From positions 1 through 59,612 of the forward strand of contig CAMNPM010000009.1 of the NCBI GenBank assembly GCA_946548065.1: a DNA stretch of 59,612 nt, written 5' to 3'. The position numbers and the translations under genes are program-made. The stretch is from an uncultured Prevotella sp. (GTDB taxonomy: Bacteria > Bacteroidota > Bacteroidia > Bacteroidales > Bacteroidaceae). The notes below the pieces were generated by a model. That model saw nothing but the letters and a program-made list of their open reading frames with translations, was not told where the DNA came from and made no database searches. Below are positions 1 through 9,138 of this stretch, one piece after another (position 1 is the first letter of the stretch; every line of letters starts with the position of its first letter).

Positions 1-56
1 GCCTGCATTTAGGTTAGGAGTTGGCTGTTACAAGCATCTCAAATCACGGGGTCGGC

Positions 57-131
57 AGTTAACTCGATTTGCCGTCTGAGTTAACTCACGTCATCAAATG
101 AGTTAACTCTATCGACAAGATGAGTTAACTT
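57..131. repeat. Array of four 22-bp-phased palindromes (AGTTAACT)
   Basis: AGTTAACT occurs at 57-64, 79-86, 101-108 and 123-130, with exactly 22 bp between successive copies. Copies 2 and 3 extend to the 10-bp palindrome GAGTTAACTC; copies 1 and 4 each lack one end base. The 14-bp spacers are unrelated to one another. Two helical turns between centres puts every site on the same DNA face, which suggests cooperative binding of a dimeric regulator. The array lies about 90-160 bp upstream of the putative promoter of the GH13 gene. The regulator is unknown. Confidence 0.75.
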
Positions 132-218
132 GTTTCTGTGAAGAGCCTTTGTGCAATCGTTTCTTCATCTAAATGAAAGAAAATGGGCGGCTGTGCATGG
201 TATTTAAGAAAAAAGTCG

Positions 219-226
219 TACCTTTG
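219..226 (+). promoter_or_regulatory. -7 promoter element for GH13 gene
   Basis: TACCTTTG matches the Bacteroidetes -7 consensus TAnnTTTG and lies 23 nt before the ATG at 250. No clear -33 TTTG is present, so the promoter may depend on an activator, possibly one bound at the upstream palindromes. Confidence 0.55.
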
Positions 227-249
227 CGCTCAGTAAACCTAAGAGAATA

Positions 250-2214
250 ATGAAACGAATCCTATTTCTTATTGCCCTCGTGGCACAAGTAATGACAATG
301 AGTGCAGCCAAGACAAAAGTAGTGATAGACCGCATCGATCCCACCGACTGGTATGTAGGGATGAAGAATCCGCAGGTACAGCTGATGGTGTATGGCAAGG
401 ACATCGCCAAGGTGGAAAGTGTGACGACCGACTATCCTGGAGTGGCGTTGGACAGCATAGTGCGCCTGGACTCGCCCAACTACCTCTTTCTATATATCAA
501 CCTGAGCGGAGCCCAGCCTGGTTGGATGACACTACGTTTCCAGGGTGCCAAGGGCAAGCCCACGGAGGTGAAGTACCAGCTGAAGCAGCGCACCATGAGC
601 GGCGACAAGCGCATTGGATTCGACAATAGCGACGTGCTCTATATGCTCATGCCCGACCGCTTTGCCCAGGGAGCCGGGCACAACCCGCAGGTGAAAGGCA
701 TGCGACCCTATCGGGAAGACCGCTCAGAACCCTCATTGCGACATGGAGGCGACCTGAACGGTATTCGCGAGCACCTCGACTATTTCAAGGAACTTGGTGT
801 CACGGCATTGTGGCTCACCCCCGTGCTGGAGAACAATTCCCCAGACACGCCCAACGGCTATTCCACTTATCATGGATATGCCACTACAGATTATTATCGT
901 GTAGACCCCCGCTTTGGTACCAACGACGACTATCGCAGGCTCTGCGACGAGGCCCACCAGAAAGGTCTGAAGGTGGTGATGGACATGATCTTCAACCATT
1001 CAGGCTTTGAGCATCCCTGGATAGCCGACCTGCCGTCGAAGGACTGGCTGAACACCCCGGAGTGGCTGAGCGAAAAGCAGAGCGGCCGCGACCCCATGAC
1101 GGGCTTTACGGCCAGCAGCGACGGTGCAGAGCCTGCTAAGAGCAAGTATCTGCAAACATCGTATAAGCTCACACCCGTTGTTGACCCCTCTGCATCGGAA
1201 GTAGACCTCAAGGAGACCACGCAGGGATGGTTCGTACCCTCGATGCCCGACCTGAACCAGCACAATCCCCACCTGATGCGCTACCTGATACAGAACAGCA
1301 AGTGGTGGATAGAGACCGTGGGCATCGACGGTATCCGCATGGACACCTATCCCTATGCCTATGCCGACGCGATGGCACAGTGGATGAAAGAAATCGACGA
1401 GGAATATCCTAACTTCAATACCGTGGGCGAGACATGGGTGACGGAGCCTGCCTATACCGCAGCCTGGCAGAAGGACTCGAAGTGCAGGCCGGAGGGATTC
1501 CCCAACTCATACCTGAAGACGGTGATGGACTTCTCGTTCTACGACAAGCTCTCGCAGGCCAAGCACGAGGAGACCGATGCCTGGTGGACCGGGCTGAACC
1601 GCCTGTACGGTTCGTTTGTCTATGACTATCTGTATCCCAACCCCAAGAGCGTGATGGCCTTTATTGACAATCACGACACCGACCGCTTCCTGGGCAATGG
1701 CACCGACTCGCTGGCCCTGAAGCAGGCTCTGGCGTTGTTGCTGACCGTACAGCGCATCCCACAACTCTACTATGGCACGGAGATACTGATGAACGGCACC
1801 AAGGAGGTGACGGACGGCAATGTGCGCAAGGACTTCCCTGGCGGATTCCCTGGCGATAAGCACAATGCGTTTACCAAGGAGGGGCGTACACGAGCCCAGC
1901 AGAGCATGTTTGGCTGGCTGAGCCGCCTGCTGCACTGGCGGCAGGGCAACGAGACCATCATTCGTGGATACCAGACGCAGTTTATTCCCTATAAAGGCAT
2001 CTATGTCATCACGCGCCGCTGGCATCGCAACACCGTGATGACCATCCTCAACGGCACCTCGCAGGAGGCTGTGCTCGAAGTGGAGCGCTATAAAGAAGTT
2101 CTCGACGACGGGCAGGATGTCAGCAGGGTGAAGGACATACCCACGGGCCGTTACTACGACCTCACGAAAGACTTGAAACTCAAGCCTCGTCAGTCGCTGG
2201 TGCTGGAGTTTTAG
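250..2214 (+). CDS. GH13 alpha-amylase-family enzyme (neopullulanase/cyclomaltodextrinase type, SusA-like)
   Basis: Exported starch or maltooligosaccharide hydrolase, 654 aa. A signal peptide covers about residues 1-20. It is followed by an immunoglobulin-like N-terminal domain of the cyclomaltodextrinase type (about 23-110), a GH13 TIM barrel, and a C-terminal beta domain. The GH13 signature regions are visible: VVMDMIFNH (about 242-250), GIRMD with nucleophile Asp365, GETW with acid/base Glu394, and DNHD with Asp476. This architecture is that of periplasmic SusA-type enzymes. No susC/susD pair lies downstream; the next genes are unrelated membrane proteins. The ATG at 250 is supported by the promoter element at 219-226. 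Exact specificity (pullulan, cyclodextrin or maltodextrin) cannot be read. Confidence 0.9.
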   Translation: MKRILFLIALVAQVMTMSAAKTKVVIDRIDPTDWYVGMKNPQVQLMVYGKDIAKVESVTTDYPGVALDSIVRLDSPNYLFLYINLSGAQPGWMTLRFQGAKGKPTEVKYQLKQRTMSGDKRIGFDNSDVLYMLMPDRFAQGAGHNPQVKGMRPYREDRSEPSLRHGGDLNGIREHLDYFKELGVTALWLTPVLENNSPDTPNGYSTYHGYATTDYYRVDPRFGTNDDYRRLCDEAHQKGLKVVMDMIFNHSGFEHPWIADLPSKDWLNTPEWLSEKQSGRDPMTGFTASSDGAEPAKSKYLQTSYKLTPVVDPSASEVDLKETTQGWFVPSMPDLNQHNPHLMRYLIQNSKWWIETVGIDGIRMDTYPYAYADAMAQWMKEIDEEYPNFNTVGETWVTEPAYTAAWQKDSKCRPEGFPNSYLKTVMDFSFYDKLSQAKHEETDAWWTGLNRLYGSFVYDYLYPNPKSVMAFIDNHDTDRFLGNGTDSLALKQALALLLTVQRIPQLYYGTEILMNGTKEVTDGNVRKDFPGGFPGDKHNAFTKEGRTRAQQSMFGWLSRLLHWRQGNETIIRGYQTQFIPYKGIYVITRRWHRNTVMTILNGTSQEAVLEVERYKEVLDDGQDVSRVKDIPTGRYYDLTKDLKLKPRQSLVLEF

Positions 2215-2239
2215 CAGATAAGGTTTTGGACTGACTGTT

Positions 2240-3472
2240 ATGGTTTTAAATTATATTTGGATAGCATTTTTCCTGCTTGCTTTTGTCATAGCAACAGTGA
2301 AGCTGGTGTTTATGGGAGACTTCGAGGTGTTTCCGGCTATGATGGACTCTACTTTCTCCTCTTCCAAAACCGCTTTTGAGATTTCGTTGGGCCTCACGGG
2401 TGTGCTGTCGCTGTGGCTCGGTGTGATGAAGGTTGGCGAAAAGGGTGGTGTGGTCAACGTGCTGGCCCGTGTGCTCTCGCCTGTATTCACCAAGCTGTTT
2501 CCCGACATCCCTAAGGGTCATCCTGTCACGGGCAGCATCTTTATGAACATTGCTGCCAATATGCTGGGGCTCGACAATGCCGCCACACCCCTGGGGCTGA
2601 AGGCCATGGAGCAGATGCAGGAGCTGAACACGAAGAAGGATACGGCATCCAACCCGATGATTATGTTCTTGGTGCTCAACACCTCCGGGCTGACGCTGAT
2701 ACCCGTCTCCATCATGGTCTACCGGGCCCAGATGGGCGCAGCACAGCCTACCGACATCTTCATCCCCATCCTGCTGGCCACCTTCTTCTCAACGCTGGCC
2801 GGCATCATCGTCACCTCGCTCTATCAGCGCATCAACCTCGTCAACAAGGTAATGCTGCTGACCCTGGGCGGAGCATGTCTCGTGGTGGCAGGCATCATCT
2901 GGGGATTCTCGCAGATGGATGGCGACACCATGAACAAGGTGAGTACCACCATCGCCAACATTCTGCTGATGACCATCATCTGTGGTTTTATCCTGGCGGG
3001 TGTGCGTAAGAAGGTGAATGTGTACGATGCTTTCATCGAGGGAGCGAAGGATGGTTTCACCACGGCTGTGCGCATCATCCCCTATCTGGTGGCCATACTC
3101 GTGGGCATTGGCGTGTTTCGTGCCTCTGGGGCGATGGACATGCTGATAGGAGGCCTGCGCTGGACGGTGGAGCTGACGGGAGTGAATGCCCAGTGGGTTG
3201 ATGCTATGCCCACGGCATTGATGAAGCCGCTGAGTGGCTCAGGTGCGCGAGGCATGATGGTCGATGCGATGACAACCTATGGTGCCGACTCGTTCGTGGG
3301 GCGCCTGTCGTGCATCTTCCAAGGGTCGACGGACACTACCTTTTATATTTTAGCAGTCTATTTTGGCTCTGTGGGCATCAAGAATACTCGCCATGCCGTA
3401 TCCTGCGGCCTGCTGGCCGACCTCGCTGGCATCATTGCGGCGATACTGATCTGCTATATGTTCTTTGGATAA
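2240..3472 (+). CDS. SpmA/SpmB-like fused nucleoside-recognition (Gate) membrane protein
   Basis: Polytopic inner-membrane protein of 410 aa with two Gate-type halves. The N-terminal half (about 35-160) resembles spore maturation protein A and the C-terminal half (about 260-400) resembles SpmB. In Firmicutes these are separate sporulation proteins; Bacteroidetes carry a fusion although they do not sporulate. Glycine-rich segments such as the stretch around LSGSGARGMMVDAM, typical of the family, are visible. The substrate is unknown. It starts 26 nt after the GH13 stop and precedes the flippase by 40 nt, so it may be cotranscribed with them. Confidence 0.8.
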   Translation: MVLNYIWIAFFLLAFVIATVKLVFMGDFEVFPAMMDSTFSSSKTAFEISLGLTGVLSLWLGVMKVGEKGGVVNVLARVLSPVFTKLFPDIPKGHPVTGSIFMNIAANMLGLDNAATPLGLKAMEQMQELNTKKDTASNPMIMFLVLNTSGLTLIPVSIMVYRAQMGAAQPTDIFIPILLATFFSTLAGIIVTSLYQRINLVNKVMLLTLGGACLVVAGIIWGFSQMDGDTMNKVSTTIANILLMTIICGFILAGVRKKVNVYDAFIEGAKDGFTTAVRIIPYLVAILVGIGVFRASGAMDMLIGGLRWTVELTGVNAQWVDAMPTALMKPLSGSGARGMMVDAMTTYGADSFVGRLSCIFQGSTDTTFYILAVYFGSVGIKNTRHAVSCGLLADLAGIIAAILICYMFFG

Positions 3473-3512
3473 GCTAAGTATGACTAGTACGACTAGTAAA
3501 AAATAAATAACA

Positions 3513-4964
3513 ATGGGTAAACTTACAACAATTTTCAAAGATACCGCTATCTACGGTCTGTCAAGCATCATAGGCCGCTTCTTGAACTACTTGCTGGTGC
3601 CGCTGTATACGGCCAAGCTGTCGGCAGCTTCAGGCGGTTATGGTGTGATAACGAATATCTATGCCTATGTGGCACTGGTGCTGGTGCTGCTGACCTTTGG
3701 CATGGAGACTACCTACTTCCGGTTCACCAACAAGACCCACACTGACTCCAACGTAGTGTACTCTACCACGCTGATGGCCGTAGGGAGCGTGTCGCTGGTG
3801 TTTGCCATCATGGTGCTGTTGCTGTTGCAGCCTATCAGTCAGCTGATGGGCTATGGCGAACATCCTGACTATGTGGGAGTAATGGCCGTGACGGTGGCTA
3901 TCGATTCCTTCCTCTGCATTCCCTTTGCCCATCTGCGGCAGCAGAAGAAGGCCTTGAAGTTTGCCGCCCTTAAACTGCTGAACATCGTGGTGAGCATCGT
4001 GCTGAACGTTGTCTATTTTGCCTGGATGGACGGCAACGACGTGGGCTATGCCTTCTATATCAATCTGTTCTGTACAGGCATGCTGGCCCTTTGCCTGATA
4101 ACAGAGTTCACCGGATTCCGCTGGAAGCTCGACACCAAGCTGCTACGCACCATGCTCAGCTACTCCTGGCCTATCCTCGTGCTCGGCATTGCCGGCATCC
4201 TGAACCAGACGGCCGACAAGATGCTCTTCCCCTATTTCTATAAAGGCGGCGACATGCTGCAGCAGTTAGGCATCTATGGTGCCTGCTCGAAGATAGCCAT
4301 GATCATGGCCATGATTACGCAGGCCTTCCGCTTCGCCTACGAGCCCATCGTCTTTGCCGGCGTCAAGGACAAGGGACAGCATGAGATGTACGAACAGGCC
4401 ATGAAGTATTTCATCATCTTCACCCTGCTGGCGTTCCTTATGGTGGTGGGCTATTTGGACATACTGAAATACATCGTCCGCAATCCTGACTACTGGGTGG
4501 GCCTGAAGGTAGTGCCTATCGTGATGGTGGCAGAGATTATGATGGGCATCTACTTCAACCTGTCGTTCTGGTATAAGATAATCGACCGCACCATCTGGGG
4601 TGCCTTCTTCTCCGGTCTGGGCTGTGTAGTGCTGTTGGCGGTCAATATCCTCTTCGTGCCGCGCTATGGCTATATGGCATGTGCCTGGGGCGGAGTGGCC
4701 GGCTATGGCGTAGCGATGGTGGCATCCTATGTGGTCGGGCAGAAGTACTATCCGCTGAACTATCCGCTGAAGGATATCTTCAACTACGTTTTCCTTGCTG
4801 CCCTCATCACAGCCATGATGCTGTTTGGAAGAAGTAAGTTTGAATCCACATGGTTGAATGTCCTTATCAATACTGGTTGGATCATTTCCTTTATGGCTTT
4901 TATCATCAAGCAGGACCTGCCGTTAAGCAGACTGCCCTTTATCGGGAAATATTTTAAACATTAA
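3513..4964 (+). CDS. Polysaccharide/lipid-linked oligosaccharide flippase (Wzx/PST, MATE-like fold)
   Basis: 483-aa integral membrane protein with about 14 hydrophobic segments. The start (DTAIYGLSSIIGRFLNYLLVPLY) is typical of the polysaccharide transport family that flips undecaprenyl-linked glycans across the inner membrane. No glycosyltransferases adjoin it, so its glycan cannot be assigned. It is followed after only 7 nt by the S46 peptidase gene, suggesting one transcript. The 40-nt gap in front holds a short imperfect repeat (two copies of ACTAGTA) of no clear meaning. Confidence 0.85.
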   Translation: MGKLTTIFKDTAIYGLSSIIGRFLNYLLVPLYTAKLSAASGGYGVITNIYAYVALVLVLLTFGMETTYFRFTNKTHTDSNVVYSTTLMAVGSVSLVFAIMVLLLLQPISQLMGYGEHPDYVGVMAVTVAIDSFLCIPFAHLRQQKKALKFAALKLLNIVVSIVLNVVYFAWMDGNDVGYAFYINLFCTGMLALCLITEFTGFRWKLDTKLLRTMLSYSWPILVLGIAGILNQTADKMLFPYFYKGGDMLQQLGIYGACSKIAMIMAMITQAFRFAYEPIVFAGVKDKGQHEMYEQAMKYFIIFTLLAFLMVVGYLDILKYIVRNPDYWVGLKVVPIVMVAEIMMGIYFNLSFWYKIIDRTIWGAFFSGLGCVVLLAVNILFVPRYGYMACAWGGVAGYGVAMVASYVVGQKYYPLNYPLKDIFNYVFLAALITAMMLFGRSKFESTWLNVLINTGWIISFMAFIIKQDLPLSRLPFIGKYFKH

Positions 4965-4971
4965 ATTCAAT

Positions 4972-7086
4972 ATGAAGAAACTCGTTTTATCCCTGATGTG
5001 TCTTTGCTCCTTGGGAGCCTATGCCGATGAAGGTATGTGGACACTGTTCGATCTGCCTGTTGCCGTCTATGACCAGATGAAGCAATATGGCTTCCAGCTG
5101 CCTATGGAGCAGTTGTACAAGACCGACAATGCTGTCAAGAACAACGTAGTCAATTTTGGAGGCTTCTGTTCTGGTGTTGTCGTCAGTCCCGATGGTCTGG
5201 TGTTCACCAACCATCATTGTGGCTTTGATGCCATTCGTCAGCACTCTACCGTTGAGAACGACATTCTGTTGAACGGTTTTGTGGCCAAGAGCTATGAGGA
5301 GGAGTTGCCCAACGAAGACCTCTTTGTCAGCTTTATGATTGACCAGCAGGATGTGAGCAACAAAATCCTGCCTCTGCTCAAGGGCCTGAATGCCGAGCAG
5401 CAGGCAGATAAGGTGGACTCCATCGAGAATGCCTGGCAGAAGGACATCCGCTCGAAGGATTCTACGTTGCGTGTGGAGCTAAAGCCGTTCTACGAGGGCA
5501 ACAAGTTCTACTGCACCACCTATCGCGACTTCGAGGATGTGCGCCTCGTGTTCACCGTACCCAAGTCGATGGGTAAGTTTGGTGGCGAGACCGACAACTG
5601 GATGTGGCCCCGTCAGACCTGCGACTATTCGGTGTTCCGCATCTACTGCGACCCAAAGACAGGCGGTCCGGCTAAGTATTCGAAGGACAACGTGCCTTAT
5701 CACCCCAAATCGTGGGCTCCTGTGTCAATGCAGGGTTACAAGCCTGGCGACTTCTGCATGATTATGGGCTATCCCGGTTCTACCAGCCGCTATCTCAGTA
5801 GCTATGGTATCCAGGAGCGTCGCGATGCCATCAATGCACCGCGTGTGCAAGTGCGCGGCATCAAGCAGGAGATTATGCTGCGCCACATGCGCGCCTCAGA
5901 GGCTGTGCGTATCAAGTACGACTCGAAGTATGCCAGCTCGAGCAACTATTGGAAGAACTCCATCGGCATGAACAAGTGTATCGATTCTATCGGACTGATA
6001 GCCCAGAAGCAACAGTATGAGGCCCAGATTCGCCAATGGCTCAGCACACATGATGCTCCAGAGACCAAGGGGCTCGACTTTGACAAGATGGCCCAGCTCT
6101 ACCAGAAGCGCATGGAGCTGACCAAGATCCGTACCTTGTTTATGGAGTCATTCCTCCTGCAGGACCAGCTCACCTATCGGGCTTGGCGTGTACAGTGGGC
6201 TATGCCTGTGAAGGGACCTAAGTCGAAGCCCAAGAAGCAGTATTATGAGTTTTCCGACAACAGCGAGGAGTGGGACCAGGCCACAGATATGGAGCTCTTG
6301 GCGGCTCTGCTGAAGAACTACCGCCAGCAGATAACCGACAAAGCCTATCTGCCAGACTTCTACAAGACCATCGATGCCAAGTTCCATGGTGACTATCAGG
6401 CCTATGTCAAGACACTCTACAAGAAGTCGGTACTGATGAAAACGGAGAAGCCCATCTACTTCAACAAGAAGAGCTACATGAAGGATCTGGGTGTTCAGTA
6501 TGGTCTGTCGCTCAACGATTTGATGGCTAAGCTGAATGCTGACCGACGGGAGCTCTCCCTCGCCATCACTGAGCAGGAGCGTCTGCTGTGTGCCGCCGTG
6601 CTGCGCATGGAGCAGGACATGCCCAACTACTCGGATGCCAACTTCACGCTGCGTATGACCTACGGACAGATTGGCGAGTACACTCTGGGCGGCAAGCCTT
6701 CTGGTTATTATACCACTGCCCGCTCGTTGTGGGAGAAGATGCAAAAGGCCGATGAGAACTTCGAGTATTTTGCCGAGCCAGTCATGCATCAGCTGATGGC
6801 GGAAAAGGACTTCGGCAAGTATGCTGACTCATTGACTGGTACGCTGCAGCTTTGCTTCCTGTCGAACAATGACATCACGGGCGGTAACTCCGGCTCACCC
6901 ATTTTCAATGGCAAAGGCGAACTGTTGGGCCTGGCCTTCGACGGCAACTGGGACTCGTTGTCCAGCGATATCTTCTTCGACCGTCAGCTGGCCCGTACCA
7001 TCAACGTTGATGTGCGCTACATGCTCTACATGATGGACCGCTGGGGACATGCCGACAGGCTGCTCAAGGAGATCAACGCTAAGTAA
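4972..7086 (+). CDS. S46 family dipeptidyl-peptidase, DPP7-type
   Basis: Periplasmic serine exopeptidase of 704 aa that releases N-terminal dipeptides. The signal peptide ends near residue 18 (GAYADE). The chymotrypsin-like triad is visible: His82 in TNHHC, Asp208 in TDNW, and Ser640 in GGNSGSP. DPP7 and DPP11 differ at the residue 18 after the serine: Gly for hydrophobic P1, Arg for acidic P1. Here it is Gly658, which indicates DPP7-type specificity. The segment after the catalytic Asp reads MWPRQTCDY rather than the more usual MWPRHTGDF. Dipeptide release fits the amino-acid-fermenting habit of many Bacteroidales. It is the last gene before a strong terminator. Confidence 0.93.
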   Translation: MKKLVLSLMCLCSLGAYADEGMWTLFDLPVAVYDQMKQYGFQLPMEQLYKTDNAVKNNVVNFGGFCSGVVVSPDGLVFTNHHCGFDAIRQHSTVENDILLNGFVAKSYEEELPNEDLFVSFMIDQQDVSNKILPLLKGLNAEQQADKVDSIENAWQKDIRSKDSTLRVELKPFYEGNKFYCTTYRDFEDVRLVFTVPKSMGKFGGETDNWMWPRQTCDYSVFRIYCDPKTGGPAKYSKDNVPYHPKSWAPVSMQGYKPGDFCMIMGYPGSTSRYLSSYGIQERRDAINAPRVQVRGIKQEIMLRHMRASEAVRIKYDSKYASSSNYWKNSIGMNKCIDSIGLIAQKQQYEAQIRQWLSTHDAPETKGLDFDKMAQLYQKRMELTKIRTLFMESFLLQDQLTYRAWRVQWAMPVKGPKSKPKKQYYEFSDNSEEWDQATDMELLAALLKNYRQQITDKAYLPDFYKTIDAKFHGDYQAYVKTLYKKSVLMKTEKPIYFNKKSYMKDLGVQYGLSLNDLMAKLNADRRELSLAITEQERLLCAAVLRMEQDMPNYSDANFTLRMTYGQIGEYTLGGKPSGYYTTARSLWEKMQKADENFEYFAEPVMHQLMAEKDFGKYADSLTGTLQLCFLSNNDITGGNSGSPIFNGKGELLGLAFDGNWDSLSSDIFFDRQLARTINVDVRYMLYMMDRWGHADRLLKEINAK

Positions 7087-7104
7087 ATCATAATTATTCT
7101 ATAT

Positions 7105-7142
7105 AATAGCCCTCCTTTATCTCGCAATAAAGGAGGGCTATT
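7105..7142. terminator. Bidirectional terminator between S46 peptidase and helicase genes
   Basis: Perfect 16-bp inverted repeat (arms 7105-7120 and 7127-7142, loop CTCGCA) with an AT-rich base and GC-rich centre. It sits between the convergent ends of the peptidase gene (7086) and the helicase gene (7164), and can serve both. Confidence 0.85.
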
Positions 7143-7163
7143 CTCTTACAAGAAGTGGTGATG

Positions 7164-9080
7164 TTATTTCTTGCGGGGCTTACGGATGGCCCAGCCTTCC
7201 TCTTCGAAGTCCGGAATCTCGCCTTTCAGCTCCTTGTTAGCCTTCGGACGCATGCTCTTAGGATTCAGGAACTGCATCCACTCGTCTTTTTTGTAGGACT
7301 TGGTGGACTTGGTGGGCTTGGTGGGCTTGGTGGGGTTAGTGGGTCTGGTGGGCTTGGTGGTGGGTCTGGTGGGTTTGGTGGGTTTGGTGGGGGTGGTGGG
7401 CTTCTTGCCGCCTTCAGCGGCATCGTTGCAACGCACCTCGCGACCCTTATAGCGCTGACCGCTCACATATCGCATCACTCGCTCGGCATCTTCCTCGGGT
7501 ACCTCGAAGTATGACTGCGTCTGCAGCAGGTCGATATGTCCCACCTCCACGTGTCCATGCACGTTCTTATTGAGGAACTGCATCAGCTCGCCAGGATAGA
7601 AGCCGTCCTTCTTGCCCAAGTTGATAAAGAGCTTGCGGTAGCCGGCACTTGTCTCGGTTGGCTTTTTCTTGTTGCCTCGGCCACTCTCTTTCCTGGCTGC
7701 CCGTTCTTCTTTTTTCGAAAGCACAGGAGCTATCTCAGGCGCGTTCTTGTAGTAGGCCAGGAACTTGCCAAACTCCAGTGAGACGATTTTCTTGATGAGG
7801 TCGTCCTTGTCGATATACTCAAAGTATCGACTGATGTCCTCCATGAAGGGAGCTATCTGCTCCTCGTCGACATCGGCTTTCACTATCTGGTCCATCACCT
7901 TATAGAGCTGCTTCTTGCATATCTCTTCGGCAGAGGGGATGGTGCCTTGTTCAAACTGCTTTCCAATCTCCTTCTCAATGTTGCGTATCTTGAATTTCTC
8001 ACGACTATGTACAATGCTGAGGCTGGTGCCTTTCTTGCCGGCACGGCCCGTGCGGCCCGAACGGTGGGTGTAGTTCTCGATGTCGTCGGGCAGTCCGTAG
8101 TTGATGACGTGCGTCAGGTCGTCCACATCCAGTCCGCGGGCTGCTACGTCGGTGGCTACCAACAGCTGGACGGTGTGCTGGCGGAACTTCTGCATCGTGA
8201 GGTCGCGCTGCTGCTGGCTCAGGTCACCATGCAGCGACTCGGCATTATATCCGTCGCGAATCAGCTTGTCGGCCACTTCCTGCGTCTCTATCTTCGTGCG
8301 GCAGAAGATGATGGCGAAGATACGGGGGTTGTAGTCTACCAGTCGCTTCAGGGCCAGATATTTGTCCTTGGCATTCACCATGTAGTAGATATGGTTCACG
8401 TGCTCGGCACCCTCGTTGCGGCTGCCCACCACAATCTCCTTCGGGTCGCGCAGATAGCCTTTGGCAATGCGCTCTATCTCCTTGCTCATCGTAGCCGAGA
8501 AGAGCAGCGTGTTGCGTTCCTCTGGCACCTGTTCCAGTATGGCGTCGATGCTCTCCTGGAACCCCATGTTCAGCATCTCGTCGGCCTCGTCGAGCACCAC
8601 GTTCTGCACATCGTCCAACTGTGCCACACCGCGCTTCATCAGGTCTATCAGACGGCCCGGGGTAGCCACCACAACTTGTACGCCTTTTCTCAATGCACGT
8701 ATCTGCTGCTCGATAGACGCACCGCCATAGACGGCCTCGATGTGGATGCCATCCAGATATTTGGCAAAGTCGCGCATGTCGTCGGCTATCTGCAGACACA
8801 GCTCACGGGTAGGAGCCAGGACGAGGGCAAGGGGCAGTCCTCTGCCTATCTCGCCCAGCTGGGGGCGGGGCTTCTCGGCAATCCGTTGCAGCACGGGAAT
8901 GCCGAATGCGGCCGTCTTGCCCGTGCCGGTCTGGGCAAGGGCTATCACATCATTTAAGTTACCTAATAAATAAGGTATTACTTCCTCCTGTACGGGCATG
9001 GGGTGTACGAACCCCATCTCCTCAATGGCGCGGCGAATCCCTTCGCAGACACCAAGCTCTTCAAACGTCTTCAAAATCAA
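7164..9080 (-). CDS. DEAD-box ATP-dependent RNA helicase with DbpA-like RNA-binding domain
   Basis: 638-aa RNA helicase, likely acting in ribosome assembly or mRNA turnover. In order: Q-motif Gln31 (MPVQ), Walker A AQTGTGKT (49-56), PTREL, DEAD at 164-167, SAT at 195-197, and [10 protein letters not shown] in the second RecA domain. A DbpA-type RNA-binding domain follows (about 470-550), then a 35-residue Thr-Lys-Pro-rich repeat (about 559-593) and a basic tail. The Q-motif must be retained, and the only start in reach is TTG at 9078-9080. A -7 element at 9101-9108 leaves a leader of roughly 15 nt. The next in-frame ATG would delete part of the Q-motif. Confidence 0.93.
   Translation of the reverse strand: MILKTFEELGVCEGIRRAIEEMGFVHPMPVQEEVIPYLLGNLNDVIALAQTGTGKTAAFGIPVLQRIAEKPRPQLGEIGRGLPLALVLAPTRELCLQIADDMRDFAKYLDGIHIEAVYGGASIEQQIRALRKGVQVVVATPGRLIDLMKRGVAQLDDVQNVVLDEADEMLNMGFQESIDAILEQVPEERNTLLFSATMSKEIERIAKGYLRDPKEIVVGSRNEGAEHVNHIYYMVNAKDKYLALKRLVDYNPRIFAIIFCRTKIETQEVADKLIRDGYNAESLHGDLSQQQRDLTMQKFRQHTVQLLVATDVAARGLDVDDLTHVINYGLPDDIENYTHRSGRTGRAGKKGTSLSIVHSREKFKIRNIEKEIGKQFEQGTIPSAEEICKKQLYKVMDQIVKADVDEEQIAPFMEDISRYFEYIDKDDLIKKIVSLEFGKFLAYYKNAPEIAPVLSKKEERAARKESGRGNKKKPTETSAGYRKLFINLGKKDGFYPGELMQFLNKNVHGHVEVGHIDLLQTQSYFEVPEEDAERVMRYVSGQRYKGREVRCNDAAEGGKKPTTPTKPTKPTRPTTKPTRPTNPTKPTKPTKSTKSYKKDEWMQFLNPKSMRPKANKELKGEIPDFEEEGWAIRKPRKK
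7296..7402. repeat. 9-bp minisatellite coding for Thr-Lys/Arg-Pro repeats
   Basis: On the + strand, degenerate copies of GGGCTTGGT follow one another through this stretch, inside the 3' end of the helicase gene. Read on the minus strand they encode TKP/TRP triplets. A 9-bp in-frame unit can change copy number without breaking the reading frame. Confidence 0.8.
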
Positions 9081-9100
9081 TAACTTTTCTAATTCGGTTG

Positions 9101-9108
9101 CAAAGTTA
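9101..9108 (-). promoter_or_regulatory. -7 promoter element for the helicase gene
   Basis: Reads TAACTTTG on the minus strand, 20 nt from the TTG start at 9080. It lies only 14 bp from the oppositely directed -7 element of the LOG gene, so the two promoters overlap back to back. Confidence 0.6.
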
Positions 9109-9122
9109 CAACTTTTTTTTTG

Positions 9123-9130
9123 TATCTTTG
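9123..9130 (+). promoter_or_regulatory. -7 promoter element for the LOG-family gene
   Basis: TATCTTTG with only 8 nt before the ATG at 9139. A Bacteroidetes start site a few nt downstream of TTTG would give an mRNA with almost no leader. Confidence 0.65.
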
Positions 9131-9138
9131 CAAAAGTT

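Noticed and set aside
57..131. Possible mini-CRISPR (regular repeats with differing spacers)
   Set aside because: Repeat is only 8-10 bp and spacers 12-14 bp, with no cas genes; phasing fits operators.
7155..7514. Glycine-rich frame on the + strand opposite the helicase tail
   Set aside because: Its Gly-Gly-Leu repeats are only the reverse reading of the Thr-Lys-Pro minisatellite.
7947..8957. 336-codon frame opposite the helicase core
   Set aside because: Antisense shadow; all DEAD-box motifs are encoded on the other strand.
8998..9138. Upstream in-frame extension of the LOG-family gene
   Set aside because: It overlaps the helicase gene and contains the LOG promoter element; the family starts at MKICVFC.
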